Shown: positions 49,302 to 59,139, numbered from the stretch's first letter. The stretch: 64,000 nucleotides of DNA from Trypanosoma brucei gambiense DAL972 (GCF_000210295.1 NC_026742.1:372001-436000), one strand, 5' to 3'. The notes: generated by a model from the letters alone, not told the origin. Made by a program: numbers and translations.

Positions 49302-49751
49302 CGCCTCAGCCACATGTACACGCGTATATACATATTTATCACACACAAGTGCGTCTAGGCGTATCGAGCCGATATCGTTTTGCTTGAGTGGCAATCCTAT
49401 TACTTCTTTCAGTAAATAATAAGACAAGCAATATGTGACACACGTTTTGCTGCCATACCGTGGTCGTGCTGGGCTCTAGCGACCTCCGCCCGATCGGGTG
49501 TCTTGTTTCCTCTCCCACGTTTAAGCATTTTCTTCATTTCACCACTTTTGTTAGCAACGTAAACATTGTTTAGTTTTTTGCCCTGGGCGGTTGAAGATTC
49601 GACAGCCAACAGTTTGTCACTTTCTGACGGCGCAGGCACAGGCACAGGTTACAGGGGCGAGGGGCGTGTGTCGTGTGTTGAGCCCTCTTTGTGCCGGTAG
49701 GTGAGAGCGAAGAGTATACACCAGCGGTTTTTAGGCGCGACGTAGTGCGCG
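49302..49751. other. Intergenic, no gene seen
   Basis: Includes TTTGCTTGAGTGGCAATCC...TTTCAG at about 49375-49411 and T-rich stretches at 49500-49575; likely UTR and splice sites. A minus-strand 78-codon frame at 49409-49645 opposes the block direction and was not accepted. Confidence 0.5.
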
Positions 49752-50303
49752 ATGTATAATGGCATCGCTCCGATCAACGTCAAAGGGACGGGCCTCAGTG
49801 GTTACGTGCAGCGTAGTAGGTCGGCGGTCACACAGCTGGCAAAATTCACTCCCGCTGAGTACACGGATGGTATGCTAACAACGGCGAAGGCGAATCCACT
49901 GGAGGCGTTGCGGTCGGCAAAGGAGAACAAAGAACTTTCAGGACAGCTGGAACATCACAGGTCCCTACGTGCCATCAAACTAAAGGTCCTTCTTTACCGC
50001 GAGGAGCGTGAGGCTGCTGGCGTACCACCTGATGTGATTAGCCGAGAGTGCGCAACACTTCATGGGTCGCTACTCCGTAATTACATGGAGGAGGCTCAAG
50101 AGGCAAGACGTTTGGGGGCAGCAGAGTTGGCACAAAAGACTGCGGAGAGATTCGCCTCCGCATTTCAAGTACGACCCGGCTCACTGGGGGATGCTTTCGA
50201 CCGGCGTCATCGTGAGGTGGAAAGACAGGCCGCGGAAGGGGCTCGCAAAGAGGCGATAGAGCGGCGGATTGTGGAACGGGTGAAGCGTATCAAGGGAGAG
50301 TAA
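49752..50303 (+). CDS. CWC21: Cwc21/SRRM2-like spliceosomal protein (183 aa)
   Basis: The N-terminus MYNGIAPINVKGTGLSGYVQ is the nearly invariant opening of Cwc21/SRRM2 proteins, which thread into the catalytic spliceosome beside PRP8. A cwf21 helical domain follows at about 72-115 (RAIKLKVLLYREEREAAGVP then ISRECATLHGSLL), and the C-terminal 40 residues are Arg/Glu-rich helix (HREVERQAAEGARKEAIERR). Length (183) is close to yeast Cwc21 (135) and far shorter than SRRM2. In trypanosomes it would act in SL trans-splicing; association with the U5 particle has been described for T. brucei Cwc21 (recollection). Confidence 0.9.
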   Translation: MYNGIAPINVKGTGLSGYVQRSRSAVTQLAKFTPAEYTDGMLTTAKANPLEALRSAKENKELSGQLEHHRSLRAIKLKVLLYREEREAAGVPPDVISRECATLHGSLLRNYMEEAQEARRLGAAELAQKTAERFASAFQVRPGSLGDAFDRRHREVERQAAEGARKEAIERRIVERVKRIKGE

Positions 50304-51046
50304 GGGGGTGGGGGAGGAATCGTACCAAGAATGTAGTGCGTGACTTTCTGGTTCTACTCAGTTCTTCACAAATATGTTGCATTAGCTCCTTGACTTGCAC
50401 AGCATTTGTTAAGTGTGTTGCACGGGGGCGGATGTGTCCTCTTTTCCTTTCCTCTGTTGAATCGCTACCTCTTCTATATTTTTCTGCGCCACTATACTCT
50501 GGAAGTGTGCTCTAGGTAGAGGGTACCAAAAGAAGAGCGAACTTTGGAGAAAGTAGAGGAGGGTGGAACTATCACCACTGATATTCTAACAAAAGCTAAG
50601 CCCGTGTTCCCATCAAAACTGGAGCGGAGTGAGGGGGATAAGTGCGCAGTGAGTCACAAGGTTCAGTCACAAGTGGAATAACTGAGGGAGTGACGGGAAA
50701 GTGGGGGAAAGGCAAAGGATCAATAATTTTGTACTGTCCTGTAGTCTCGGGAAGGGGAGGGCGAGCGATAAGGGTGCGCCGTCCGCTGGTTCCTGTGTTT
50801 CATGCAGTTAGTTAAGAGTGAGGAGGCGGTTAAAACAGTGACAAATAACGAAATTGCGACGAAGAAAAAGCGTGCGAAGGTGCTAGTTGTGAATTGAGAA
50901 GAGGAAAGAAAAGGTCGAATTGGGGCGTGTTCAAGTCAAGATCAACTTAATAAGTCAGAAGTGTGGTAATATCTACAGCAAGAGGAGAAGTCAGAGTACG
51001 GTGGCAAAACTCTTAGTGAAATTAGCAGAACGGCGTGCTGTTGTTG
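50304..51046. other. Intergenic, purine-rich, no gene seen
   Basis: Mostly purine-rich from 50510 to 50990; TTTTCCTTTCCTCTGTTG near 50441-50458 and ACTCTTAG near 51008-51015 are splice-signal candidates for the acylated-protein gene. Confidence 0.5.
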
Positions 51047-51817
51047 ATGGGAAGTTGTTGTGCGAAGAGCGACACTTCGGTTGACATCGATGATAGCGGC
51101 CGTGGAGTGGAACGGGATACTGAAGATGATAACAACGTATACATCCTCCAGTATCAGTCGCGTGGAGAGGTGCTGAAAATGCTTGAACTGGAACCAACAC
51201 CTCACGAAGCAAGTGTGATGACACAGTCTCCCAGCTTACCAACGGATGGACCAGCGGCGGAGGAGTGCGCTGAGGCGGAGCTTTCTGACCCCCTTTCCTG
51301 TTCGTCGACAACTATCGTAACAGTACGGAGTGAGCGGAGGGCAGCCGATCGTTTTTCAGCCAACTCGCTGACCTGGACGTTGCCAGAGGTAAGTGCGACG
51401 ACGGTGAGTACCCGCTTCGACCACGCACGAACGACATCGTTCATGGGGAGCGATGACGATTTCTCTTCAGTGGAGTGGAGCGCTAACTCTAGAAAAGATA
51501 GGCGGTTAATGCTGCTGCGGGACAGAGATCGAGCCGCGCAGCGTGATATGGTAATGAACGAGATGGATCAAAGGCGGTTCATTGCTGAACACGCCAACCG
51601 AGCACACCGGGCTATCCTGGTGACGTACATTAGGAACCGTCTCGAGATAGAGAGGAGGGTTTCGTACGAGGAGTTCCTCGTAGAACGAAATGCATTTCTT
51701 CTACATGAGTTGGAGGCGAGGGAACCGTTGGTGCGGCGCACTGTAGAGCTACAAGCACATTCAGAGCTCCTCAACAAAATGCAACAGCAGCGCTTGCTTC
51801 GGAACCGTGGTAAATGA
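51047..51817 (+). CDS. Probably N-myristoylated and palmitoylated protein with coiled-coil C-terminus (256 aa)
   Basis: Starts MGSCCAKSD: Gly2 with Ser at position 6-like spacing and two cysteines at 4-5 is a strong dual-acylation signal, typical of kinetoplastid flagellar or plasma-membrane proteins. Residues 10-150 are acidic and Ser/Thr-rich, probably disordered. Residues 150-256 are charged helix (RKDRRLMLLRDRDRAAQRDM, RFIAEHANRAHRAILVTYIR, LEIERRVSYEEFLVERNAFL), likely coiled coil. No enzyme motif. The start was set at 51047 because only this ATG exposes the Gly2 signal and the frame upstream would need GTG. Confidence 0.75.
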   Translation: MGSCCAKSDTSVDIDDSGRGVERDTEDDNNVYILQYQSRGEVLKMLELEPTPHEASVMTQSPSLPTDGPAAEECAEAELSDPLSCSSTTIVTVRSERRAADRFSANSLTWTLPEVSATTVSTRFDHARTTSFMGSDDDFSSVEWSANSRKDRRLMLLRDRDRAAQRDMVMNEMDQRRFIAEHANRAHRAILVTYIRNRLEIERRVSYEEFLVERNAFLLHELEAREPLVRRTVELQAHSELLNKMQQQRLLRNRGK

Positions 51818-53157
51818 GTCAGCGTTTTGGGGTGCGGGACACTTTGCCTCGGTGGGGGCTGAGGAAATGACTTGATCTTGCAATATGAAGCGGTGAAATC
51901 AGGTTGCGGGCTATTTTATCGCTTACTAACAGTTCTCGGATGTCTCCGTCGTCGTACCCACCTTAGGCAAACGGGGATCGCGTTTATTTTCCCTCCAAGG
52001 TCTCGGATGTGCGGGATGCAGGTTGTGGCGGTGGGGAGGGGAAGAGGGAGGAAGATCGTCTTCTCGTCATTAATTAATTTCCAGTTGCACTTCGTAGTGG
52101 GTGCCACTTGCTGTTGACTGTTTTAATGTTTGTTTGTTTCACTCCTCTTTTAGGAAATAATCCACGGTAGCGGTGACGTGTATATGCCCGTACATCTGAC
52201 CCGAAGGGGGAAGTGGGGTGTCGCCTCAAAACGTAAACCGTTTTATATTTTCCTTTACTGCCACATGGGTGCATGTTGGTAGCGTTGCTTGACTGTAAGA
52301 CGTGCCCATGTGCGTTTTCTCTCATTTTACCCCCTGACGGTTTACCCGTTTCGTCCGTGTGCTACACCCCCTTTTCTTTGTTTTGTGTTTGTTGCTTTCA
52401 TTGTTGCTAACGCGTGCGGTTTATGTGTTTCTCAGTCAGTGGTAGAGCAGGCGGGATGGGCATATTACCACTGCACTTCTTCTATTTTAAAAGCCACGTG
52501 CAATCGGCACGAATGTGAGGGTTCTGCCGCAGCATATGCACTAGCGCTGTACAGGCCTTCCGTCCACGGAGAGAGAGAAGGTCTCCCTATTGATATCTGT
52601 TGCTCTCTCTCTCTCTTCCCTATTTCTGGGGAGGACCTAGAGAAGTTAGGATACTTCCACAGTGCATATTCAATCCCTATATTCCTTGATCATTGTTTTT
52701 CTTTTTTCTTTTTGCGTTCCTTCCTTCCCACTTATTCACTAGTGAAGTCTGTCTTCTCCGACCTCTGGTGGTGTTCTGTTTGTAAAAGATGAAGCCCCGC
52801 TCGAGCGGAAAGAGGGAAAAGAACAAGAGGGGAAAGCGAGCTGATAGAACGATGTGAGTAGTGTGTCACCGTAAAACGAGACAAACACACGACAGGGAGA
52901 AAATCGTGTCAATAGGGATGAACAAGAAGAAAACAAAAGATGTAACTTCACTTAATCGTTTATTTACCGGAACATTTTTTTAAATTGTACTATGTTGTAG
53001 TTGCTAAACCTGACATTATGCACTAAATTTCTCGTTTTTGTTTCTGTAGTCCTTCACTCTTATTATACTCCCTCTTTCTTCCTTTCGGACTCTCTTTTGT
53101 ACCCTTCGTTATGTGATGGGGAAATAATTCTCTCCCATTCCTAATAGCTGAGCAGTA
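51818..53157. other. 1.34-kb intergenic region, no gene supported
   Basis: A 167-codon plus-strand frame (52289-52792) lacks any ATG. A tiny 22-codon basic frame (ATG 52789, KREKNKRGKR) follows a pyrimidine tract and ACTAG at about 52695-52742 but is not recognised. The end (53040-53155) is pyrimidine-rich and supplies the acceptor for the next gene. Confidence 0.5.
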
Positions 53158-53418
53158 ATGGCTTCGGTGAATATGGAGGACTGTATACAGAAGCCTGCGG
53201 TGTGTGTCACCGTGTTTGGCGAGTCGCATGAAGGGTTGTTACAGGGGATAGACAACAATTTCAACACCGTGTTAAAGCAATCCGTAGGAAACAAGGAAAA
53301 TGAGCTGACCTTTGTGCGAGGCGAGTCTGTTGTGTACGTTGGTTTCAGCGATATAGCTGAGAGTACGGTGCCGGAAGGAAATGCTGGGTGTGGTAGTGTG
53401 GCTTCCACCACTTCTTAG
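53158..53418 (+). CDS. LSM8: LSm8-like Sm-fold protein (86 aa)
   Basis: Small Sm-fold protein. Sm1 motif: VTVFGESHEGLLQGIDNNFN (17-36), matching the GxxxxGxLxGxDxxxN consensus. Sm2 motif: FVRGESVVYVG (52-62), with the conserved RG. LSm8 is the nuclear-specific subunit of the LSm2-8 ring that binds the U6 snRNA 3' end; the best fit by wording is LSm8 (IDNNFNTVL, FVRGESVVYVG), but another LSm paralogue cannot be excluded. It carries a short Ser/Thr C-terminal tail. The Cwc21 gene lies 3 kb upstream in the same unit. Confidence 0.7.
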   Translation: MASVNMEDCIQKPAVCVTVFGESHEGLLQGIDNNFNTVLKQSVGNKENELTFVRGESVVYVGFSDIAESTVPEGNAGCGSVASTTS

Positions 53419-53758
53419 CGGAGGTGCTGGCATCACGTTGCGCATGGCTAGGTTACGTTGTACCTGTCATGGCTTGCGTCCTTGGACCATGAAGTAAAAG
53501 GAGGGGTTGTGGGTTTCCGTTTTGGCCACTTACTTGGGTGTTGCGTTTTACAGCTTAAAACCGTGGCTTTAGCTTTATCTGCCGCTCCTTGTCTTTCGCC
53601 CGTTCTTTGCATTTATTTTTCTTCCCCCCCCCCGCTACATAACTTGTGTTAAATGCACACAAGTGCGATTCTCCGGTGTACTCGTCTGTGCTTGAAGTGT
53701 GGATATTGAGAATATTGCACTTTTATGGTTGGTATCCTCTTTTAACCTAACATTAGCA
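53419..53758. other. Intergenic with C10 run
   Basis: C10 at 53624-53633 inside a T/C-rich tract, and CTCTTTTAACCTAACATTAG ending at 53756, the acceptor two bases before ATG 53759. Confidence 0.6.
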
Positions 53759-54112
53759 ATGTCTTCGCTCCCCGGGGTGGCGAGGTATGAACGCATGACC
53801 ACGCGCAACAAGATTCAGTTCTTCTGGTGGTCCATGCTTGTGATGGGTTTTGCCTATCAGTTCCTCCAAATGACCGTGCTGCGCGTTCAGCCAAAACGTG
53901 AGGAACAGATGTACAGCCATATCCGTGAACTCTACGGCGATCAGTTGCCACCAGAGCTTATCGAAATCGCGAAGCGGCAGCGCGAAGCACAGGACGCTTT
54001 GACACTGTCAAATATGATACGCACGCCAACACCTGGTGAGACGGCTGGGGCACTGCAGCACGCATTGGACCCGCGTCGTATCGCGCAGTTGCGGAGCCAC
54101 AACGGGTATTAG
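53759..54112 (+). CDS. Small single-pass membrane protein, unknown (117 aa)
   Basis: MSSLPGVARYERMTTRNKIQ then one hydrophobic segment at about 22-42 (FFWWSMLVMGFAYQFLQMTV), followed by a charged, helical tail (YSHIRELYGDQLPPELIEIA). The N-terminal positive flank and size fit a small mitochondrial inner-membrane or respiratory-complex accessory subunit, but nothing is diagnostic. The acceptor AG at 53755-53756 lies just before this ATG, so the 20-codon upstream extension of the frame is not translated. Confidence 0.65.
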   Translation: MSSLPGVARYERMTTRNKIQFFWWSMLVMGFAYQFLQMTVLRVQPKREEQMYSHIRELYGDQLPPELIEIAKRQREAQDALTLSNMIRTPTPGETAGALQHALDPRRIAQLRSHNGY

Positions 54113-54496
54113 GATACAGGAGGAAACGATCGGGCATCCGAATATTCTTGAGAGAAGTTGAGGGGTGAAGAAACTCGTGGTGGGACGCTCGCACCGTTGA
54201 GTATACTTCACTGGTTTGCCACTGTGCGGCAGGGCCCACTTGCGTACAGGAAATCACGGGGAAGGGGGCTCGGGGCGATGTTGTTACACTCGTCTTTGGT
54301 TAAACTAATTAGTTAGAACAGAGGTCAATGTGCACCAACCACCCAACACGTATATCTTTGTGCCTTTATAGCATTTGTTTCTTATTTAGGGAAGCGATTA
54401 ACAGCTTCGTACAAACAGCGAACCCATTTAGTGAATAGGAACACGGGAGGTGTTGCAAGAGGAGTTGAAGTAAGCCGCTGATTGTATTTCGCGGCG
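54113..54496. other. Intergenic, no gene seen
   Basis: Short T-rich tract at 54355-54392 (TTTGTGCCTTTATAGCATTTGTTTCTTATTTAG) supplies an acceptor for the next gene. Confidence 0.55.
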
Positions 54497-54757
54497 ATGC
54501 GCATTTTCGTACACGTACGGGAGAAAGTCATTAAGTTAGAGTGCGGTGATGGCACACAGAACGTAATATGGTTGGGCAACGCTGCCATGGTGCACTACGA
54601 CTCTTCGTTTGGTCAGAAATATGGTTCCCCGAAGTACATACAAAAGGAGGGTGGCACCATGTGTGATCCGAATGCGCGTGTTTGTGATGTGTTGGACGAT
54701 AACCAACATGTCTTCGCTGTGCTGGATAACATTGAGGAGGTTGTCACAGATGCGTAG
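54497..54757 (+). CDS. Small conserved-looking protein, possibly ubiquitin-like fold (86 aa)
   Basis: Starts MRIFVHVREKVIKLECGDGT and continues with NVIWLGNAAMVHYDSSFGQK and NQHVFAVLDNIEEVV. The beta-strand opening, central helix and closing strand with a conserved tryptophan recall short ubiquitin-like proteins found in ciliated eukaryotes; I cannot name the family with certainty. No membrane segment or signal. The start uses ATG 54497; five upstream codons would need TTG. Confidence 0.65.
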   Translation: MRIFVHVREKVIKLECGDGTQNVIWLGNAAMVHYDSSFGQKYGSPKYIQKEGGTMCDPNARVCDVLDDNQHVFAVLDNIEEVVTDA

Positions 54758-55315
54758 TTCAATGTATGTTATTGCTCCCCCTTCAACACAACTTTTGAGT
54801 CCTCTTGTTTTAAGTGAGGACGAGCACATTGAGAGGGGATAGTTTTTTTTTGGGGGGGGAGGGAGGGGGTCTGCAGAGGCATATCCGTATGGATGTGTTT
54901 ACACAACGGCGCGGCATTTGGGTGAATTGGGATGTAATCAGCGGTCATAAAACACCATATTTCCATTTAATGTTTCGGTTTGCAGTTGTTCTTGATTTGT
55001 CCGTTTCCACAGTTTTCTTTGAAGACTGTGTGTCGAGCGCAAACCCGGGGAAAGAGAAAAGGTGTTCATCCCTCGAATTTTCAGTGTGTTTCGCCCTAAC
55101 CCCTTCCTTCCGCGTCAGTATCACTTGAATCTTCATTTTATTTGCATATTTGCTCTCGCACTGGCGTGCCGAACCCAGTATCGTACCCAGATGGGATATT
55201 CCCCTTTCCGCGCTTTTTTTTTTTGCAATCTCTATTCTCTACGTTTTCTTTTTGTTTTGGTTGTTGTTTTGCGCCCCCCGCACGTTGCCGCGCTAAAGCA
55301 GTTTCCGACTAGAAG
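54758..55315. other. Intergenic; T9G8 and pyrimidine tracts
   Basis: T9 then G8 at 54843-54859. A long pyrimidine-rich stretch at 55220-55290 (TTTTTTTTTTGC...TTTTCTTTTTGTTTTGG) followed by CTAAAGCAG provides the acceptor for the next gene. No gene seen. Confidence 0.6.
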
Positions 55316-56116
55316 ATGGAGAGGAGTAATTCCCGGAGGAGGGTGTCACAGTCCGCTCCAAAGGGAGAAAATGAATGGAGCAAGGTGCCCCGATGCGTGC
55401 GCGAGGCTCTGGCCTCGGCCATTGTTGGCGCTCTACCGGGTGAATCACGACGTCGTTTGACTCCCAATAGGAATCCCTCAAGGGCGAAAGGCACGTGCGC
55501 GAACAAAATCGTAGTACCGCAGCTAACAGAAGAGTTTCTTCATCGGAGTGTTCAGACTTTTGAGGATGCGGCGGTCTTGCGTGCTGAGGCTGTGCGAAGT
55601 TACGCGCAATTCCACAACACTGTGGAGATGCTTCGGGAAGTGATGCGCAACCAGCTAGGCGCACTGTGGTATACGGCGCTTCAGTTGGATCCTGAGTTTG
55701 TGATTGACCTGCAGCAACAAAACGGACTAAGTGGGAGTGACCTGATTCCCAACGACGTGGTTATTGAGGGCGAGTCGCTTAAGCGGCTAGAAGGACTGGA
55801 GACGTTGCTACAGGAAATGAACAACAACATGGAGGTGTTACGTTCGAGCTCGGTACGTTTTGCCGCGTGTGTTCTATCAGATGAAGAGAAGTTGTCGATG
55901 GGGCTAGACCCACTGAGACTACCACGGGAAGACGTCTTGCGGTACGCCGTTGCGCCTAGCACCAGGCGCAATTCAAGTAGTCGTGGACGGCAAAGCAATA
56001 AAGACGACTCAAGCAACCATGGGCGTCGTAGCGCCTCGGCGCGGAGGCCAACTCTCAGGCCGGACGAAACAGAGGCGCGATTGAAGCGTTTTAGAGCATA
56101 TGCTGCTCGACGGTAG
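55316..56116 (+). CDS. Unknown protein, shorter member of a tandem diverged pair (266 aa)
   Basis: N-terminal basic/Ser-rich region, then EWSKVPRCVREALASAIVGA (20-39), a helical core with AQFHNTVEMLREVMRNQLGA, LQLDPEFV and VLSDEEKLSMGLDPLRL, and a basic Arg/Ser C-terminus (RNSSSRGRQSNKDDSSNHGR). The same landmarks appear in the same order in the protein encoded at 56989-58728, so the two are paralogues. No catalytic motif. Arg/Ser-rich ends suggest nuclear or cytoskeletal location. Start follows CTAAAGCAG and CCGACTAG just upstream. Confidence 0.75.
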   Translation: MERSNSRRRVSQSAPKGENEWSKVPRCVREALASAIVGALPGESRRRLTPNRNPSRAKGTCANKIVVPQLTEEFLHRSVQTFEDAAVLRAEAVRSYAQFHNTVEMLREVMRNQLGALWYTALQLDPEFVIDLQQQNGLSGSDLIPNDVVIEGESLKRLEGLETLLQEMNNNMEVLRSSSVRFAACVLSDEEKLSMGLDPLRLPREDVLRYAVAPSTRRNSSSRGRQSNKDDSSNHGRRSASARRPTLRPDETEARLKRFRAYAARR

Positions 56117-56988
56117 GCCTTCCCTTCCCTTCCCTTCCCTTTCCTTTTTTTTTTTTGACGAAGTCATGCCACGTGCGTTCCAGCGGTGGAAATGGCACTG
56201 ACGTTAGGAGCCGTTTGCAGCGGTAAACCAACTTTAAAGAGGCGAGGTTAGTATCTACCGTTCGTGGTGCCCGATGGGATATTTGTCTCCTCTCTGGGCT
56301 GCAGTTGAACTTGAGGGTTAGGGTTAGTGAGTTACGTTTCTTCTGTCGTAACCAACACAACACTTCTGGGATGTCCGTTTTGTTTCTTGATGTTTTGATT
56401 GGAAAAGGGAGAGTTTCTTGATAAAGCTGCCAACAGGGAACAAACTTCTGCGTGCATCGACTGTCTCATTGTTTTTGTATGAAGGGAAAGCGAAAATATA
56501 TGTATGCATACATATATACACTCATAGATGCATGCTTGTGGATAGACAACCGCGCTCGTGTTTGAGTTTTAGGGCGCTCATGCTGTACCTGGGCCACCCG
56601 ATTGGCGGGAGAATGGAGTTGGCGCCTCGACCGCACTGACTAATTATTGCTTATGCTTCAAATTCAGGATGCAGGTATTCTCTTTCTTTCAGCGATGATC
56701 ACATTTATAAAAGTAGGACAACTGTTCTGTGATCTTTTGATCCTTTTTTTTTTTCACTGTGCATAACCTCATAGCAGCCGTTGTGGAGGTGCCCGCTTTA
56801 AAGGCGAAGGACAACGTCAAGGGACACTGAGGCCCAATAGAAAGACACAAGACAAAAAGTAGGGGGATAAAGGGTCGAGGCGTGGGTAAGGAAGTGGAAG
56901 AAAAATAGATAAAGAGACGCGAGAAGGCGAGTGAAAGGAAGGAGCAGGTCGCGTTCGCTGTACCCAGTGGTTGGTAACCGCCTTGCTG
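56117..56988. other. Intergenic; CCCTT repeats, telomere-like dimer, microsatellites
   Basis: CCCTT units repeat at about 56119-56141 followed by T11. GGGTTAGGGTTA (two telomere-type units) lies at 56315-56326. ATAT/CATACA low complexity is at 56497-56520. A CCTTTTTTTTTTTTTCAC tract and CATAG at 56738-56774 give the acceptor for the next gene, whose first downstream ATG is 56989. Confidence 0.65.
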
Positions 56989-58728
56989 ATGCATGTGGCC
57001 TCTCCCGAGGATATTAAACACGAGATCGAGGATGGCAGAGGTGAGTGGCGGTATGTACCACCGTGTGTGCGACAGGCATTGGCGCTTGTTCTTCCAACGA
57101 CACCGAAAAGGTGTTCAAGGTCGCGGAGCGTTACGAGCGGCTGCTGTGCTCCTCGCATGCTTTTGCCACTGCGGGGGAGTGGTCCAAAGACAGATGTGAT
57201 GGAGGCTGTGGAGGCAGCGCAGTTGGCGGAGCAGCCACTCGCGGTCGCTGGGAGGGAGCTGCTAAGTTCTTCCAAAGTTTTGGCGAAGCATCTCCCAAAG
57301 CAAAGGAGAATTCCTCCCGGCAAGCCTGTTGTCAGGGTGTGTTCAAGCTGTGGTGGACCTCTGCAGGAAACTGGGGCGCCTGGCAAGAGATGTGAAGAAC
57401 GCCCCCGTAGTGGTCGCAAGGGGCGCAGTGCATCTTGTGTGTTGGACACACACTCCATGGGGGAGCGTACACAACTACCCGGTGATACCTCTTCAAGTGT
57501 TCCCGGGGTGACTCGCCGAACCTCCAGCGGTGAACAAACCAGTCGAAGAACCCACAATACCGCAGGCGTCGTCCAGCCAATTAACATGGAGGCCTCGAAA
57601 ATCAAACGTGTGGAGTGCATTCGGCACCGTCGGGAGGTGACAGACGCCCTGTTGCATATGGTTGAGGCAGTGAAGATGCTGAGCAAGGAAGTGGATACAA
57701 CGGTTGTGAAATCTGTTGCCGACGCCATGCGCCTTGATCCTCGACGAGCGAAAGACGTTCGAGGGGAGGTTACACCGGTTGCCTCTCCATCGGAAGAGCA
57801 ACAGGAGGCACTAAAGGGACTGTCTAACTCCGTACGGTGGCTGACGAATGCGACGAACGAACTGGTGGCCGTTTTCCTAACCCCGGAGGAAAAGCGGTTT
57901 CTTGGTTTAAATACGCATAGACTCCAGACGCGTAAGGAACGATCAACTACGTACCAATACGCAAAAACATATCGTAGAAGGGACGGAGGCTTGCCGCCTC
58001 CTCCCCCTGGCGTTGGTGAAAATATTACAGGGGACTTGAAAGAGGGGCCTAGGGAAAACCAAGATGGTGAGGGAGATGCTGACGAAGAAGATGTCTCAGG
58101 GAAGGGCAAAAGCAGAGGAGAGGGCGTACAAAGAAGCGGAGGAGGCAAATCCGCTGAGGTTTCTTCTAAAGGGGCAGCAGGACAAACGGAATGTGGCGCG
58201 GGGGTCCGTTCCCCATCGGGCGCGGCTGCTGGTGCTGAAGATCACAACCCGGAAGTAGGGATGAAGGGCGGTTGCGTGGAAATGTCGAATAATACACAGC
58301 GCTCTTCCCAACTCTCAAGCGTGCAGGCTTCCAGGAGGGAGGAAAAGTTGTCTGAGGACAACCAAGTAAAGAAAAGACTTTCTGTGTCGACGCGTGGCAC
58401 CGCTGAGGAGGTGTCGGCGAGCAACGCCCAGGGAAGTCCTGGGCAAGCGAAATTGTCTGTCGGTCGTGCTTCGGCATCGGACGTTGCAAACCCGTCCGTG
58501 AGCAGTACGGGAGCGATGAACTCTTTACCGAAGCGAAGAAAGGCCAGTGATTCTCAGTCCAGGGCCAGAGAGTCTATGGAATCGCTTACTGGCCAAGAAC
58601 CCCCGGGTTCCGCCGTTTCCGGAGCGTCACTGGCGCAGGCGGAAACCACCGCCAGTGCTGGAGATTTGGCGAATAAGAACTTGAACAAATTCGCGGTTGC
58701 TAGTGACAGTGACAGTGATTCTGACTAG
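56989..58728 (+). CDS. Unknown protein, longer member of a tandem diverged pair, acidic Ser/Asp tail (579 aa)
   Basis: Starts MHVASPEDIKHEIEDGRGEW. Shared landmarks with the 55316-56116 protein: EWRYVPPCVRQALALVLPTT (19-38), LHMVEAVKMLSKEVDTTVVK, ADAMRLDPRRA, FLTPEEKRFLGLNTHRLQ. Between the first two it has an inserted basic/Cys segment (VCSSCGGPLQE). The last 230 residues are low-complexity Ser/Gly/Glu with a PPPPPG stretch and a terminal (SD)n tail, probably phosphorylated and disordered. No enzyme motif. Start is the first ATG after the acceptor at about 56774. Confidence 0.75.
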   Translation: MHVASPEDIKHEIEDGRGEWRYVPPCVRQALALVLPTTPKRCSRSRSVTSGCCAPRMLLPLRGSGPKTDVMEAVEAAQLAEQPLAVAGRELLSSSKVLAKHLPKQRRIPPGKPVVRVCSSCGGPLQETGAPGKRCEERPRSGRKGRSASCVLDTHSMGERTQLPGDTSSSVPGVTRRTSSGEQTSRRTHNTAGVVQPINMEASKIKRVECIRHRREVTDALLHMVEAVKMLSKEVDTTVVKSVADAMRLDPRRAKDVRGEVTPVASPSEEQQEALKGLSNSVRWLTNATNELVAVFLTPEEKRFLGLNTHRLQTRKERSTTYQYAKTYRRRDGGLPPPPPGVGENITGDLKEGPRENQDGEGDADEEDVSGKGKSRGEGVQRSGGGKSAEVSSKGAAGQTECGAGVRSPSGAAAGAEDHNPEVGMKGGCVEMSNNTQRSSQLSSVQASRREEKLSEDNQVKKRLSVSTRGTAEEVSASNAQGSPGQAKLSVGRASASDVANPSVSSTGAMNSLPKRRKASDSQSRARESMESLTGQEPPGSAVSGASLAQAETTASAGDLANKNLNKFAVASDSDSDSD

Positions 58729-59139
58729 GCGCTGACGCTTCACCTAGTTAGCTTTCACTCGAACATGCTAAAAAACTTTCGTTCTTCTGAGGAAGGCTTT
58801 TTATACATCCATATATATATATATGTACTTGCGTCCGTCTCTGGTATGGAAAATGGCCAAAGGGCGGCAACATAGATTATTTTGTTTGTTGGTGAAGCTG
58901 TGTCTGCACCAAGATCCGCGGACCGGCACCCCAACGGTGTGGAATAAGAGAAAGTACGATTATATGCGATGAGTTTTACTTAAAATTAGGTAAATCCTTG
59001 CTTGACTAACTTGATTGTTCAAAAAGTTTTCTTCCCATCGTCACATGTATAGATGCGTCACTGTCACATGTCCTTCGCTTACTGTTTCTGCCCTTTTTCT
59101 GCCCATCGCTCTGCCTCATCTCAAGGTTACACACGCCTA
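58729..59139. other. Intergenic; glutaredoxin splice region
   Basis: TA run at 58812-58824. TTACTGTTTCTGCCCTTTTTCTGCCC through CTCATCTCAAG (59080-59125) is a strong pyrimidine tract plus AG and decides the glutaredoxin start. No gene seen. Confidence 0.6.

Noticed and set aside
52289..52792. 167-codon plus-strand frame
   Set aside because: Begins with TTG and contains no ATG; hydrophobic/Cys composition is typical of pyrimidine-rich non-coding sequence.
56817..58148. 443-codon minus-strand frame
   Set aside because: Antisense shadow of the 579-aa gene, rich in Ser/Pro/Leu/Arg as expected from the complement.
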